This document shows positions 17,893 to 27,360 of a DNA stretch of 64,000 nucleotides, piece by piece. The DNA lies in assembly GCF_024494645.1 (NCBI RefSeq), contig NZ_JANHDJ010000008.1, positions 39,843 to 103,842 of the forward strand. The letters are read 5' to 3'. How positions within the stretch are numbered: the stretch's first letter is position 1; each line of letters starts with the position of its first letter. The notes under the pieces were generated by a model, which made no database searches, was not told the DNA's origin, and saw nothing but the letters and a program-made list of their open reading frames with translations. A program made the position numbers and the translations under genes. This DNA is from Halohasta litorea. GTDB lineage: Archaea > Halobacteriota > Halobacteria > Halobacteriales > Haloferacaceae.

Positions 17893-19374
17893 ATGAGTCA
17901 AAAAGCAGCCACAGGGCTCGACAAGCATGTCCTTATCAACGGCGAGTGGGTCGACGCAGCCGACCGAACCGACGTCATCCACCCGTATGACGGGGAACTC
18001 GTCGGTTCGGTCCCGATGGTCAGCGACCAACAGGTCGTCGAGGCGATCGACGCCGCCGACGCCGCGGTCGAGGCGTCGTCGCTCTCGGCCTACGAGCGGT
18101 ACGAACTGCTCTCGGAGACCGCCCGCCTAGTCGAAGAGCGCCTCGACGACATTGCACACATCCTCACCAGCGAGCAGGGCAAACCACTCTCGGAAGCACG
18201 TGGTGAGGTCGACCGCGCCGTCCAGACGCTGGAGCTCTCCGCCGAGCAGGCGAAGCGAATGACCGGCGAGTACATTCCGATGGACGCCCAGAAAGGGTTC
18301 GCCCGCGACCACTGTTTCACCCAGCGTGAACCCCTCGGTGTCGTGGCGGCGATCACCCCGTTCAACTTCCCGCTGAACCTGATGGTGCACAAGGTCGGCC
18401 CGGCGCTGGCCGCTGGCAACGCCGTCGTCGGCAAACCGGCGACCAACACGCCACTGACCTCCATCGCGCTGTTCGAGTGTCTCGACGACGCCGCTGCGGC
18501 GATCGACGCCGACGTCCCGGACGGTCTGTTCAACGTGGTCACCGGCTCCGGATCGTCTGTCGGCGATGTGATTCTCGACCACGAGGCCGTCGAGGCGATC
18601 TCCTTTACCGGGTCGACTGGCGTCGGGAAGTACATCGCCAACAACAGCGGGATGACGGAAGTGACGCTGGAACTCGGCGGGAACGACCCGACGATCGTCT
18701 GGGACGATACTGACCTCCAGGAGGCTGCCGTGCAGGTCATCGGCGGCGCTTGTTCGAACGCCGGGCAGGTCTGTAACAGCGTCGAGCGCGTCATCGTCCC
18801 CGAACACATCGAAGACGAGTTCGTCGATGCACTGGTTGAGGCCTGTCAGAATCTGGTCGTCGGCGACCCCTTCGAGGAGGAAACCAACGTCGCCTCGATG
18901 GTCGACGACAGCCAGTTCGAGGATCTCGTGGACCTCTTCGAGTCGACCGTCGAGGCTGGCGCGACCGTCGAGTGCGGCGGCAACTACGGCGGCGACCTCG
19001 GTCCCCGAACGTTCGAACCGACGGTCCTGACGGACGTCGACCCCGAGATGCCCGCGGCAGCCGAGGAGACGTTCGGGCCGCTGGTGCCGGTCATCACCGT
19101 GGCTGATTTCGACGAGGCGATCGCGGAGGCCAACAACACCAACTACGGCCTCGAAGCCGGACTGTTCACACAAGACATCGACCGCGCCAAGCGTGCGGCC
19201 GACGAGATCGACGCTGGCGGCGTCAACATCAACACGGTAAGCGGGTTCCGCGCCGACCACATGCCGTATGGCGGGTTCAAGGACTCCGGCGTCGGCAAGG
19301 AGGGCATCAAGTACGCCATCGAACACTTCTCGCGGGAGAAACTCGTCGGGTTCCATCAGGGATTCAACGCCTAA
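17893..19374 (+). CDS. NAD(P)-dependent aldehyde dehydrogenase (lactaldehyde/sulfolactaldehyde-type)
   Basis: 493 residues, ALDH superfamily. It has AITPFNFPLNLMVHKV, the nucleotide loop FTGSTGVG, catalytic Glu in ELGGNDP, catalytic Cys in NAGQVCNSVERV, and ETFGPLVPV. The closest remembered relatives are archaeal lactaldehyde dehydrogenase (the CofA type) and succinate-semialdehyde-type enzymes, the group that also contains sulfolactaldehyde dehydrogenase of the sulfo-Entner-Doudoroff pathway. Here it would oxidise the aldehyde released by the aldolase to the C3 acid handled by the ComC/SlcC-like and SuyAB-like enzymes. Aldehyde specificity is inferred from neighbours. Confidence 0.88.
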   Translation: MSQKAATGLDKHVLINGEWVDAADRTDVIHPYDGELVGSVPMVSDQQVVEAIDAADAAVEASSLSAYERYELLSETARLVEERLDDIAHILTSEQGKPLSEARGEVDRAVQTLELSAEQAKRMTGEYIPMDAQKGFARDHCFTQREPLGVVAAITPFNFPLNLMVHKVGPALAAGNAVVGKPATNTPLTSIALFECLDDAAAAIDADVPDGLFNVVTGSGSSVGDVILDHEAVEAISFTGSTGVGKYIANNSGMTEVTLELGGNDPTIVWDDTDLQEAAVQVIGGACSNAGQVCNSVERVIVPEHIEDEFVDALVEACQNLVVGDPFEEETNVASMVDDSQFEDLVDLFESTVEAGATVECGGNYGGDLGPRTFEPTVLTDVDPEMPAAAEETFGPLVPVITVADFDEAIAEANNTNYGLEAGLFTQDIDRAKRAADEIDAGGVNINTVSGFRADHMPYGGFKDSGVGKEGIKYAIEHFSREKLVGFHQGFNA

Positions 19375-19548
19375 CCGGGTCTGCAGTCGGGAGCCGTCCT
19401 TCGGTTCCCACTGCGACCCGCCCCGATTCACCCCACTCCTCTTCATCCACTCCTTTCGCACTGGTCGACTGTGTCTCTCCACTACTGACCAGTAACGCAA
19501 AACACTAGTAACCGGAAACGACTACTTCAGCACACGATAACGGTCTCT

Positions 19549-19593
19549 ATGGACGAATCTAGTGACTTTCACCGGGAGCGGACCGTCGAATGA
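19549..19593 (+). other. 14-residue upstream ORF overlapping the MFS start (ATGA)
   Basis: ATG at 19549 opens a 14-codon frame whose TGA (19591-19593) overlaps the ATG of the MFS gene at 19590. It may be a leader peptide coupling translation, or a chance frame. Confidence 0.3.
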
Positions 19594-20798
19594 ACTGGCG
19601 CTCCGAGTACACGATACTGCTTGTGGCCGCGGCAGCGAACCTCGCACAGGTCGCAACCCGGATGGTCATCGGTCCTCTCGTCCCGCGTCTGTTGACTGAT
19701 TTCACCGTCTCTCGGACCGTCATCGGCGGGCTGCTAACCGGGATGTGGGCGCTGTTCGCGCTCATGCATTACCCCAGCGGCGTCATCGCCGAACGGGTGG
19801 GATCGCGCACGGTACTCGTGGTCGCACTCGCGGCCACCTGCCTCGCCAGCGGGCTCCTCGCCGTCGCCCCGACGTTCCCGCTGTTCGGCATGGCCATGCT
19901 GCTGTTGGGATCTGGGGCGGGGCTCTACTTCGTCGTGGCGACCGGGTTCGTTGCCGACCGTTTCTCCGGGAACACCGGCCAGGCACTCGGCGTCCATTCG
20001 AGCGGCGGCGCGGTTGCAGGGTTCTTCGTCCCGGTGGTGGCCGTCATGATCGCTGACCGCTTCACGTGGCGCCACTCTATCGCCGCCTCGTCGCTGTTCG
20101 TGCTGGTCGTCCTCGCCGCTTTCGTCTACCTGACGCGCCCGGAGCCACCGGTCAAACCCGACGTCGACCTCGTCGCCGCGTTGCATCCCCGCAGGCCGCT
20201 CGGGATCCTCCGCACGCCAGGGCTGGCGCTCCCGCTCGGGATCGTCGTTATCGCCGCATTCGCCTGGCAGGCGGTCATCTCGTTTCTCCCGACTTTTCTG
20301 GTCCAACACTGGCTCCTCTCGGAGGGGCTCGCGGCGACGCTGTTCTCGACCGTGTTCGTCCTCAGCGCCGTGGCGATGCCTGCGGTCGGCCGACTCGGTG
20401 ATCGGGTCGGCAATCAGTGGGCGATCACGCTCTGTCTCGTGCTGCTGTGTTGTGGATTCACGATCCTCGTCACCGTCGACCGGGTTCCGGCGCTCCTCGC
20501 GGGGATCGGCTGTCTCGGGGTCGGCATGAGCTACGGCGGTGCCGTCCAGTCGTTGTTCATGGCTCGGTTCGACCGCGTCGACCGCGTCTCGGGGTTCGGC
20601 ACGGTTCGAACGGTGTATATGTTCCTCGGCTCCCTCGGCGGCGTCGTCACCGGAACGCTGGCCGACAATTTCGATTGGGGCGTCTCATACGGGCTCGTCG
20701 CCGGACTGCTCGCAGTGGGTGTAGTCGTCGCTGGACTGTGGACGATCACGACGAGCGAGAAGGGGTCTCGAAGGACGGAATCTCGTGGAGCGGCCTGA
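19590..20798 (+). CDS. MFS transporter
   Basis: 402 residues with 12 predicted helices and the MFS loop signature GVIAERVGSRTVL after helix 2, repeated as VGRLGDRVGNQW in the second half. The cytoplasmic loop is rich in Arg/Pro (HPRRPLG). It may import the substrate as a second route, or export an organic acid; the family alone does not tell. It lies between the aldehyde dehydrogenase and the Gfo/Idh dehydrogenase and shares their high GC. Confidence 0.85.
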   Translation: MNWRSEYTILLVAAAANLAQVATRMVIGPLVPRLLTDFTVSRTVIGGLLTGMWALFALMHYPSGVIAERVGSRTVLVVALAATCLASGLLAVAPTFPLFGMAMLLLGSGAGLYFVVATGFVADRFSGNTGQALGVHSSGGAVAGFFVPVVAVMIADRFTWRHSIAASSLFVLVVLAAFVYLTRPEPPVKPDVDLVAALHPRRPLGILRTPGLALPLGIVVIAAFAWQAVISFLPTFLVQHWLLSEGLAATLFSTVFVLSAVAMPAVGRLGDRVGNQWAITLCLVLLCCGFTILVTVDRVPALLAGIGCLGVGMSYGGAVQSLFMARFDRVDRVSGFGTVRTVYMFLGSLGGVVTGTLADNFDWGVSYGLVAGLLAVGVVVAGLWTITTSEKGSRRTESRGAA

Positions 20799-20868
20799 GA
20801 TTGCCCGCAGCGGACTCCTGATTCGATCGTTGCAGATCGGGGAATGGGACCGTCTCGCATCGGGAGAG

Positions 20869-21954
20869 TCAGTCGAGGGTGATCCACCGGTCGGTCTCGG
20901 CGGCCTCGTAGATCGCCTCCATCGCGTGCATATCCACGAGCCCGTGGTCACCGTCGGGGTAGATCGGCTCGTCGCCCCGAACCCGATCCGCGAAGTAGTC
21001 GACCTCTTCGTGCATCTGGTCGACTTTGTTGAGTGTCACCGAGGCCCGTCCGTCGCCCCGGGAGACGTGTAGCTCTCGGGTCTGATCCTGGAAGAACGCT
21101 GGCTCGATCCGGACCTGACCCTCGGTTCCGGTGACGGTGATCCCCGACGACTGGCGGGCATTGTGGCTTGCATAACACTGGGCGTACACATCTCCGGGGA
21201 ATTCGACGGAGAACGAGACCGTCTCGTCGACGTCGTCGAAGGCGTCGTGTGTGCTGGCGGTGTTGCCGGTGACCGCAACCGGGTCCGCATCCAGCAGGAA
21301 TCGGGCGGTGTTCAGCGGATAGATGCCGATATCGAACAGTGCTCCACCGCCGGCGAGCCACTCGTCGAGCCGCCACTGATCGGGGTTGGGGTCGATGCGG
21401 TCGAGCAATCGCTGCGACATATTGCCAGTGACTGACATCGGCTCACCGATGTAGCCAGCAGCGATGAGCTCCCGTGCCCGCCGGACTGCCGGTTCGGTGT
21501 GCATCCGGTAGGCGATCATGAGGTCGACGCCAGCGTCGGCGGCCGTCGCATGGAGTTCGGCGGCCCGGTCGCTGTCCCGCTCCATTGGCTTCTCACAGAG
21601 AATGTCCTTGCCGAACGCCGCCGCCGTCTCGACGTAGTCGAGATGGAGCGCGTTCGGGGTGACGATGTAGACTGCATCGTAGGCATCGGTCCCGACACCG
21701 TCGTGGAACTCGTCGTAGGTGATTCCGTGGGTCGCACCATCGGTTTCAGCGGCGATACGATCGGCCTTTTCGGCCGCCCCACTGACCAGCACCGCGGGCG
21801 TACAGAGGTCGCTTCGCTCCATCGCTGGCAGTGCTCTGCCTTTCGTAAACCAGCCGAGTCCGATCACCGCGAACCGAACCGGCTCGACGGCTGCCGGGTC
21901 GACCGTCTGCCAATCACGCACACAACTGTCTTCAAGGATAGCACTCAGCTCCAT
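20869..21954 (-). CDS. Gfo/Idh/MocA family sugar dehydrogenase (D-xylose 1-dehydrogenase-like)
   Basis: 361 residues from ATG 21954 (MELSAILEDS), chosen over an upstream in-frame ATG because a TATA element (TTTATAAT, 21975-21983) sits 21-29 bases upstream. The N-terminal Rossmann motif is GLGWFTKG, followed by CEKPMERDSD with the catalytic Lys, and YPLNTARFLL around the His/Tyr region. The N-terminal extension WQTVDPA and overall length match haloarchaeal NADP-dependent D-xylose/glucose dehydrogenases of this family as I recall them. It would catalyse the first step, sugar to aldonolactone, feeding the enolase-superfamily dehydratase. No lactonase gene is recognisable in the window. Confidence 0.85.
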   Translation of the reverse strand: MELSAILEDSCVRDWQTVDPAAVEPVRFAVIGLGWFTKGRALPAMERSDLCTPAVLVSGAAEKADRIAAETDGATHGITYDEFHDGVGTDAYDAVYIVTPNALHLDYVETAAAFGKDILCEKPMERDSDRAAELHATAADAGVDLMIAYRMHTEPAVRRARELIAAGYIGEPMSVTGNMSQRLLDRIDPNPDQWRLDEWLAGGGALFDIGIYPLNTARFLLDADPVAVTGNTASTHDAFDDVDETVSFSVEFPGDVYAQCYASHNARQSSGITVTGTEGQVRIEPAFFQDQTRELHVSRGDGRASVTLNKVDQMHEEVDYFADRVRGDEPIYPDGDHGLVDMHAMEAIYEAAETDRWITLD

Positions 21955-21974
21955 ACAGGACCCACTAATGGCTG

Positions 21975-21983
21975 CATTATAAA
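21975..21983 (-). promoter_or_regulatory. TATA box of the Gfo/Idh dehydrogenase
   Basis: TTTATAAT on the minus strand 21-29 bases before the ATG at 21954. The upstream GTATCAT is also found before the transducer gene. Confidence 0.5.
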
Positions 21984-22020
21984 TGATACTCTCCGAGCCA
22001 GCGGATAGCCATTCACTCAT

Positions 22021-22404
22021 CGTTCAGTCACCCCGACGCGAACCTTTTCAGTGACATCGATCGGTTCGTTGTGGCCTATTATGTTGGGTATCGAAGTAGT
22101 TTCTATAATAGGTAGGTTAATATATAACCAAATCTGCGGATTATTTGGATATTAACTCAAATAGAGAAATATCGAAGGCATATTTGAAATTCTATTCTCA
22201 ATTTTAAAGATATTTTACTGCAATTCAAGAATATATCTTCTCTCTATGAACAGACAAATCCAATTTTTGGCTCTATTAAACCGTTATATGGCGTTAGAAT
22301 TAGTAGATCACGTACTGTTTGATGTTGTAAACGGGATACACCCGACGATTTTACGGAGAAATCGCGCGCGACACTTCCACAAAAAGATGTTTACCACACT
22401 CCGT
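22021..22404. other. A/T-rich junction at the start of the accessory region
   Basis: Base composition drops abruptly to mostly A/T after the Gfo/Idh gene (for example around 22070-22250). A 65-codon frame at 22246-22443 has no recognisable family and its 3' part overlaps TnpB-like coding in another frame, so I do not call a gene. This is the left boundary of the IS-rich segment. Confidence 0.5.
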
Positions 22405-22978
22405 CGACTATTCGTGAGTCGTTGGACTACGAGAAGTGGATGAACCGCCGCCGACACGCATGGGCGTTTGCTCGGCTACAGGGTCGAATCGAAGACAAGG
22501 CGACCGAGACAGGGATTCGCGTCGAGTACGTCAACGCGGTGTACCCGTCCCAAACCTGCCATGCCCACGGTCGCCTTGGTCGGCGAGATCAACAGGCAGA
22601 ATTTGTGTGTCCATACGATGACTGCCACGTATTAGAGTTACAACAGATATTAACGCGGTGGCGAACATCACCGGTCGCGTCAATCCGTGGGGTGAGAGCG
22701 TCCGTTGGGAACCCGGCCGCAATGACATGCCTCGGGATGTGGCGTTGTGGACTGGACGTATCCGGTATACCGACTTTAGTACGCAGTTCACGTTCCAAGG
22801 TATAGATGAGCAGGAACCCCAGGACTTGGAAGACTTCGTTAGTGAGCATGGTCCTGTGGCCACCCCTGAAGTAATGGATATCTATGGTGTCCACCGTGAG
22901 AAAGCGGTCGAGTCACTCCAAAACCTCGCCGGTGCTCCGTCGTTTGAGATAGGTGGCGAACTGTTCTGGGACCTCTAA
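22405..22978 (+). pseudogene. TnpB (IS1341-type) C-terminal remnant, frameshifted
   Basis: Only the C-terminal part of a TnpB-like RNA-guided nuclease is left. The segment WAFARLQGRIEDKATETGIR leads into the damaged zinc ribbon SQTCHAHG...FVCPYDDCH. After a frameshift near 22630 it continues in another frame with TDINAVANITGRVNPWGES, the third RuvC motif (DxNAA.NI). One zinc-ribbon position reads CHAHG instead of CxxCG. The frame runs on to 22978 through about 70 residues I cannot assign. No N-terminal half and no element ends are seen. Confidence 0.7.
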
Positions 22979-23199
22979 ACAAGTCATAGACCACTTGGTC
23001 AAGATATGTCTCAGATAGATATTGTGCTGCTATTTTCACAGGTAACAATGAGATACTATGGTTCGTAATTTACAACAACAAACTCACTCAACTCCTGAGG
23101 AAGATCACAATAGGCTTTCTCAACTCTTCAAGCTACACGAGCAGATCGTAATCTATGAACCAGTCAACATACCTGTGGTGTTTGGTAAAGACCCAGATC

Positions 23200-23492
<293 letters not shown>

Positions 23493-23536
23493 TCAACTCG
23501 TTTTGTATTATATATTGTATTGAACTGCTATGAATT

Positions 23537-25195
23537 TCAATTCGGCTCGTAGAATTCAAACCGTACACCACCTTCCGTATTTTCTGTGATAGTGATACTC
23601 CAGTTGTGTGCCTCCGCGATTTGGCTTACTACTGTGAGTCCGATACCACTCCCATCGTCGCCTGTTGTATAGCCATGATCGAACATATTCTCACGGTCTG
23701 TTGGAAGAATCTCATCACTTGTATCCTCGACGTAAAACCCGTTTTTAAGTGGGCCAGCTCTCACCGAAACGTCTTCCCCGCCGTGGTTCACTGCGTTTCG
23801 AAACAGGTTCTCAAGCAAAGCTTGCAGTTGGCTTCGATCAGCAGCGACAGTGTAATCTACTACCGATAAACTCGCAGAGCGGGTCGTGACCATCTTCCAT
23901 GCCGCTTGGGAAACATCGTTGAGAAAAACGTGGGTATCGATCTCGTTCGGTACATCGTGTCGAGCGAGTCCGGTTAAATCCGCCAGCAGTTCCTGCATTC
24001 GAACGAGCGCTTCGTCGACTGTTTCGAGGTTCGATTCAGCACCTGTTTCCTGATACTGCTCAAGGTAACCCAGAGCAATCGAGAGCGGGCTTCGAAGATC
24101 ATGCGAAACCATGCTGGCAAATTGGTTGAGACGCTCGTTTTGCTGTCGTAACTCTTCTTCTCGTTCGCGTAACTGTTGGTCGTGTGTGAGTTCGTCGAGT
24201 ACCAAAACGATATGTGCAGCAAGTAGTTCCCCCACAACCACGTCTTGGTCGTCGAACTCCGATGGTGTCGTGGAGCCAGCGATCAGTATACCATACTCCC
24301 CGAGCGGTAAATGCAGTTCGCTCAGGATCGGTGTCTCCTGATTGTAGACCTCAGGATCATCTCGAAGATCATCGATCGCTGTTGCGGTCCCCTTGGTGAA
24401 GACGCGCCACACGATGCTGTCATTGTCGACAAAGGTCGGGAGGTCACCAACGAGCTCGTCGACGGCAGGGGTCTTCGCAACTGGAACGAGTGCATCAGAT
24501 TCGTCATCAAAGAGGTGAATTGCGTTGGCCTTCAAGCCGAGAATCGTTCGAGCTGCGCCGACTCCGATCTCGGCGACCTCTTGCTTCGTGTCTGCGGCTA
24601 ATAGGTCTTCAATCGCGTGATTAAGTCCTTTGATCTGTTGCTCTCGTTCTTTACGGTGGGTGATATCTTGACCCTCAGGGATCAGTAGAACGACGGTATC
24701 GTCCTCGTCTGTGATCGGTCGGATCGAGAAATCGATAATACTGGTACTGTTTGCACCCTGTACTTCTAGTTCACGACGTACAAATTCGCCTTTGGCTGCC
24801 CATTGTACGTCTGCTTTCGTCTGCTGTTGGGTTTCGTCCGGGATTCGGAACCAGTGTGCATTCCAGACCTTCTTGCCGAGGACGTCCTCTCGGCTGATCC
24901 CACCGAACTCTAAGGCGGTATCGTTCGCTTCGATAAGCGTTCCATCCGGCTCAAGCAGCCCCGTAAACTGATAGATCTGATTAAAAATCGCCTCATAACG
25001 GCGGGCTTGCTCCTTGGTTTCGGTGATGTCTCTGGCGATACCGATCATCTGTGTTGGCATCCCGTTTTCGTCGAGCTGGACTTCTCCGTAGGCTTCCACC
25101 CACCTCATCAACTCGCCATCTCTCACCCGGAACTCCTCGCTGCAAAGGGTATCTGTCTCAATTGCTGTTTTGAGTGTCTCTCGGACGCGAGATCG
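23537..25195 (-). pseudogene. PAS/GAF sensor histidine kinase, 5'-truncated
   Basis: The minus-strand frame is open from 25252, but residues before about 25195 are antisense to an aldo/keto-reductase fragment and are not kinase-like. The kinase starts in the middle of a PAS domain (EEFRVRDGELMRWVEAYGEV). It continues with a second PAS domain, a GAF-like domain, the H-box ASMVSHDLRSPLSIALGYLE with the phospho-acceptor His, the N-box ENLFRNAVNHGG and the G-box DGSGIGLTVVSQ. The catalytic half is intact and could be made from an internal ATG such as 25108, but the N-terminal sensor is lost by recombination. No response-regulator gene is adjacent. Confidence 0.75.
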
Positions 25196-25440
25196 GTCTC
25201 GATGCTGTCGACGCACTGACCGAGTACGTCCCGGCAGACCTTTCGTTGGCACAGCTCTTGCTCCGATGGATTCTCGATCACGAGGCCGTCTCGACGGTTA
25301 TTCCAGGATCGATGACGCCCGGGATATCGGTGCGAATGCCGGAGTCTCCGATGTCGACCCGCTTGGTGCCGACGCCCACGAGGCAGTCGAAGCAGTCTAT
25401 GAGAAGTTTGTGCGCGAGTACGTCCATCACCGGTGGTAGG
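25190..25440 (+). pseudogene. aldo/keto reductase C-terminal remnant, frameshifted
   Basis: DALTEYVPADLSLAQLLLRW, ILDHEAVSTVIPGSMTP in one frame and, after a one-base shift near 25318, DIGANAGVSDVDPLGADAHE up to EYVHHRW and a TAG stop. This is the C-terminus of a 320-residue YajO-type aldo/keto reductase. The subfamily differs from the fragment at 23200-23460, so the two are not halves of one gene. Confidence 0.75.
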
Positions 25441-25843
25441 CCACCTTGTTAATTCGATAGTGTCGGTACATCTCTGCACACATGACGAAATTGTCTACTT
25501 CTGACCGGCTCCCGGGGCCTGATCGATCGACAGTATTTAATTGGCAATCGACCCCTGTTCCACTGAGCAGCGAGTGCGCGCGAGTGTGGTCAGTGCGGCT
25601 ATGGGCCAGAGGAATGGCCGCATATTGGTGATCCTACCCACAAATTCAGATTTCCAGCCATATTATTCCCACGTTGTAGAAATCAATTGAAAGCAGATTA
25701 TAAAGCATCTAAGGGTAGCTAAAGACTTCATAAAATATCAAGAGGGGACTCATTTCATGCCTGAAGAGTCTGAATATGTCCTAATGCTCGTCGTATTATA
25801 TTGAGATACGGCTTGTTGATGCAAATCAGACGGTGACCACCTG
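25441..25843. other. A/T-rich intergenic stretch without a supportable gene
   Basis: About 400 bases between the reductase relic and the small membrane protein. Strongly A/T-rich around 25640-25810; presumably holds the promoter of the gene at 25844. Nothing else recognised. Confidence 0.4.
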
Positions 25844-26107
25844 ATGTCGAACGCTACGTCAAATCACGAACAGAACACGAGCGCAGTGACGAACTGGGCT
25901 GCAGATGTCGCACAGCAGGGAACGATCGCGCTCAAAGCAACCGTCCGAGGCATGAGTTTCTGGGCAGCAATCCTCCTGCCGCTGGTCTACCTGCCACTCC
26001 TCTCGGGTGACTTGGGCTCACAGACTGGCTTGATCGTTATCGCCCTGATCGCACTGCATCTGATCGCACTGTTCGTCGGACACAACCACACCCATACCAA
26101 CCAATGA
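25844..26107 (+). CDS. small haloarchaeal membrane protein, unknown function
   Basis: 87 residues. A polar N-terminus of 35 residues is followed by two hydrophobic helices (SFWAAILLPLVYLPLLSG and LIVIALIALHLIALFVG) and a His-rich tail (GHNHTHTNQ). The stop overlaps the next ATG (ATGA), so it is co-translated with the DUF7123-like gene. No family recognised. The His-rich end could bind metal, which is speculation. Confidence 0.65.
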   Translation: MSNATSNHEQNTSAVTNWAADVAQQGTIALKATVRGMSFWAAILLPLVYLPLLSGDLGSQTGLIVIALIALHLIALFVGHNHTHTNQ

Positions 26108-26361
26108 GTGCCTCAACACAGCCTGACGCCTCGACCAGCGATTCCAAACCGAAAGATGAGCGGCTTGCGGACTATCTTCGTTCCCGTGTCGAAGATGGTG
26201 AGCTGTATTTCAAAAGCAAGTTCATCGCCGAGGATGTCAGCCTCTCGTCGAAGGAGATCGGCGCGCTGATCATCAAGCTCCAGGACTCGGTCGACGACCT
26301 GTCGATCGAACGCTGGTCGTACACGGGTGCGACCACCTGGCGTGTCGAGCAGACCGGCTAA
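26104..26361 (+). CDS. DUF7123-like small haloarchaeal protein
   Basis: 85 residues. An acidic N-terminus is followed by a compact winged-helix-like domain with DYLRSRVEDGELYFKSKFIA, LSSKEIGALIIKLQD and ATTWRVEQ, a pattern I know from conserved haloarchaeal proteins of about this size. Likely DNA- or protein-binding; function unknown. It overlaps the preceding gene by 4 bases. Confidence 0.7.
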   Translation: MSASTQPDASTSDSKPKDERLADYLRSRVEDGELYFKSKFIAEDVSLSSKEIGALIIKLQDSVDDLSIERWSYTGATTWRVEQTG

Positions 26362-26547
26362 CGGCGTTGTCACCGTCGACCCACCACCACTCCTTTGAAA
26401 CAATAGCTTCTAGCACTAGCAGTGTACCGGCTGACAGCGAGACGAAGACGATCCCCTACGAGACCCTTTCCAACCTGTTTGGTTGGCTCGCTGTTGGAAT
26501 GTGAGTGTGAGAAAACCCCTTGAATCGCCGCATTTTCCGGGATTGTG

Positions 26548-26588
26548 TTAACCAACAACTGGTGGTAGACCTCTCCCGTGTTGGTTAA
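26548..26588. repeat. 10-bp inverted repeat TTAACCAACA / TGTTGGTTAA
   Basis: Perfect arms at 26548-26557 and 26579-26588 with a 21-base loop. The same TGTTGGTTAA occurs at 47356-47365 near other relics. It resembles transposon-end material, or a terminator facing the GMC relic. Confidence 0.45.
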
Positions 26589-26599
26589 TATCTTAGTTT

Positions 26600-27045
26600 C
26601 ATCGTCGACTCAACCGACTGATTGATCCCGTCGACTTCCGATACCCACGTATGCGACGAACCCGATTTGGTGGCCCTCGTTGGCGTCGTCCTGTTGGTCG
26701 CCTTCACTGGTGTACTGGCAGTCCCGTCGACGAGCCTGCGACACCCGAAGAACCCAACACGAGACAACTGAGACCACCACGACGTCCGATACCATTGACG
26801 GCGTTGAAAGCCTCGTTGTGTAGCAATCCGACTGCCCGTCCCGCTTCAATGTATGCCTCGCTGAATTCCGTTGGGCGATTGTTGGTTGATCACGTTCCAC
26901 GGCCCGCCAGTTCCGTGATACTTTGAGGGGCCACGTTCGTTGTATTCGGTCTGCTGAAAGTAGCCAATACGTCCTCGTATGCCCAGCTAACGTATCCGAG
27001 TTCGACCCAGTGATCGCGTAGGCCTCCTGCTTGGCCACGAGCATA
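26600..27045 (-). pseudogene. GMC-family oxidoreductase remnant
   Basis: Read on the minus strand in alternating frames: DHWVELGYVSWAYEDVL, then YFQQTEYNERGPSKYHGTGG and PWNVINQQSPN, then EFSEAYIEAGRAVGLLHNEA and FNAVNGIG. This is the characteristic order of a choline-dehydrogenase-like GMC flavoprotein (about residues 90-210). It has several frameshifts and both ends are missing. Confidence 0.65.
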
Positions 27046-27360
27046 GATTATCGCTTGTCGAATTTGCCCCCTAGGGTTTTCCCGCGGAGGCAGCCGATAT
27101 TCTGATTATTCAGTTTCTGGCTAAAAAAATGAAAATCTACTAGGGAGAGCTTGGATCTAATCAAACTTAGTGATTGGTTGGTTTGTCGGTGTTGGAACTC
27201 GATCGCTATAACACCTACGTAATTAGGCCTTCCCCTTACTAGGCTGCGAATCATATCAAGTCCAAAACCCTGAGTTCCAGTGTCGATATGCAGGTGACAG
27301 TAGGCTAATTTCTGCCCTCTGAGCTTTGTGATCGGTGTTTAAGCCTCCACTATCCACAAA
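27046..27360. other. A/T-rich upstream region of the multi-sensor regulator
   Basis: About 310 bases without a supportable gene. The 27100-27260 part is A/T-rich and probably includes the promoter of the gene at 27361. No clear TATA/start spacing can be fixed. Confidence 0.35.
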
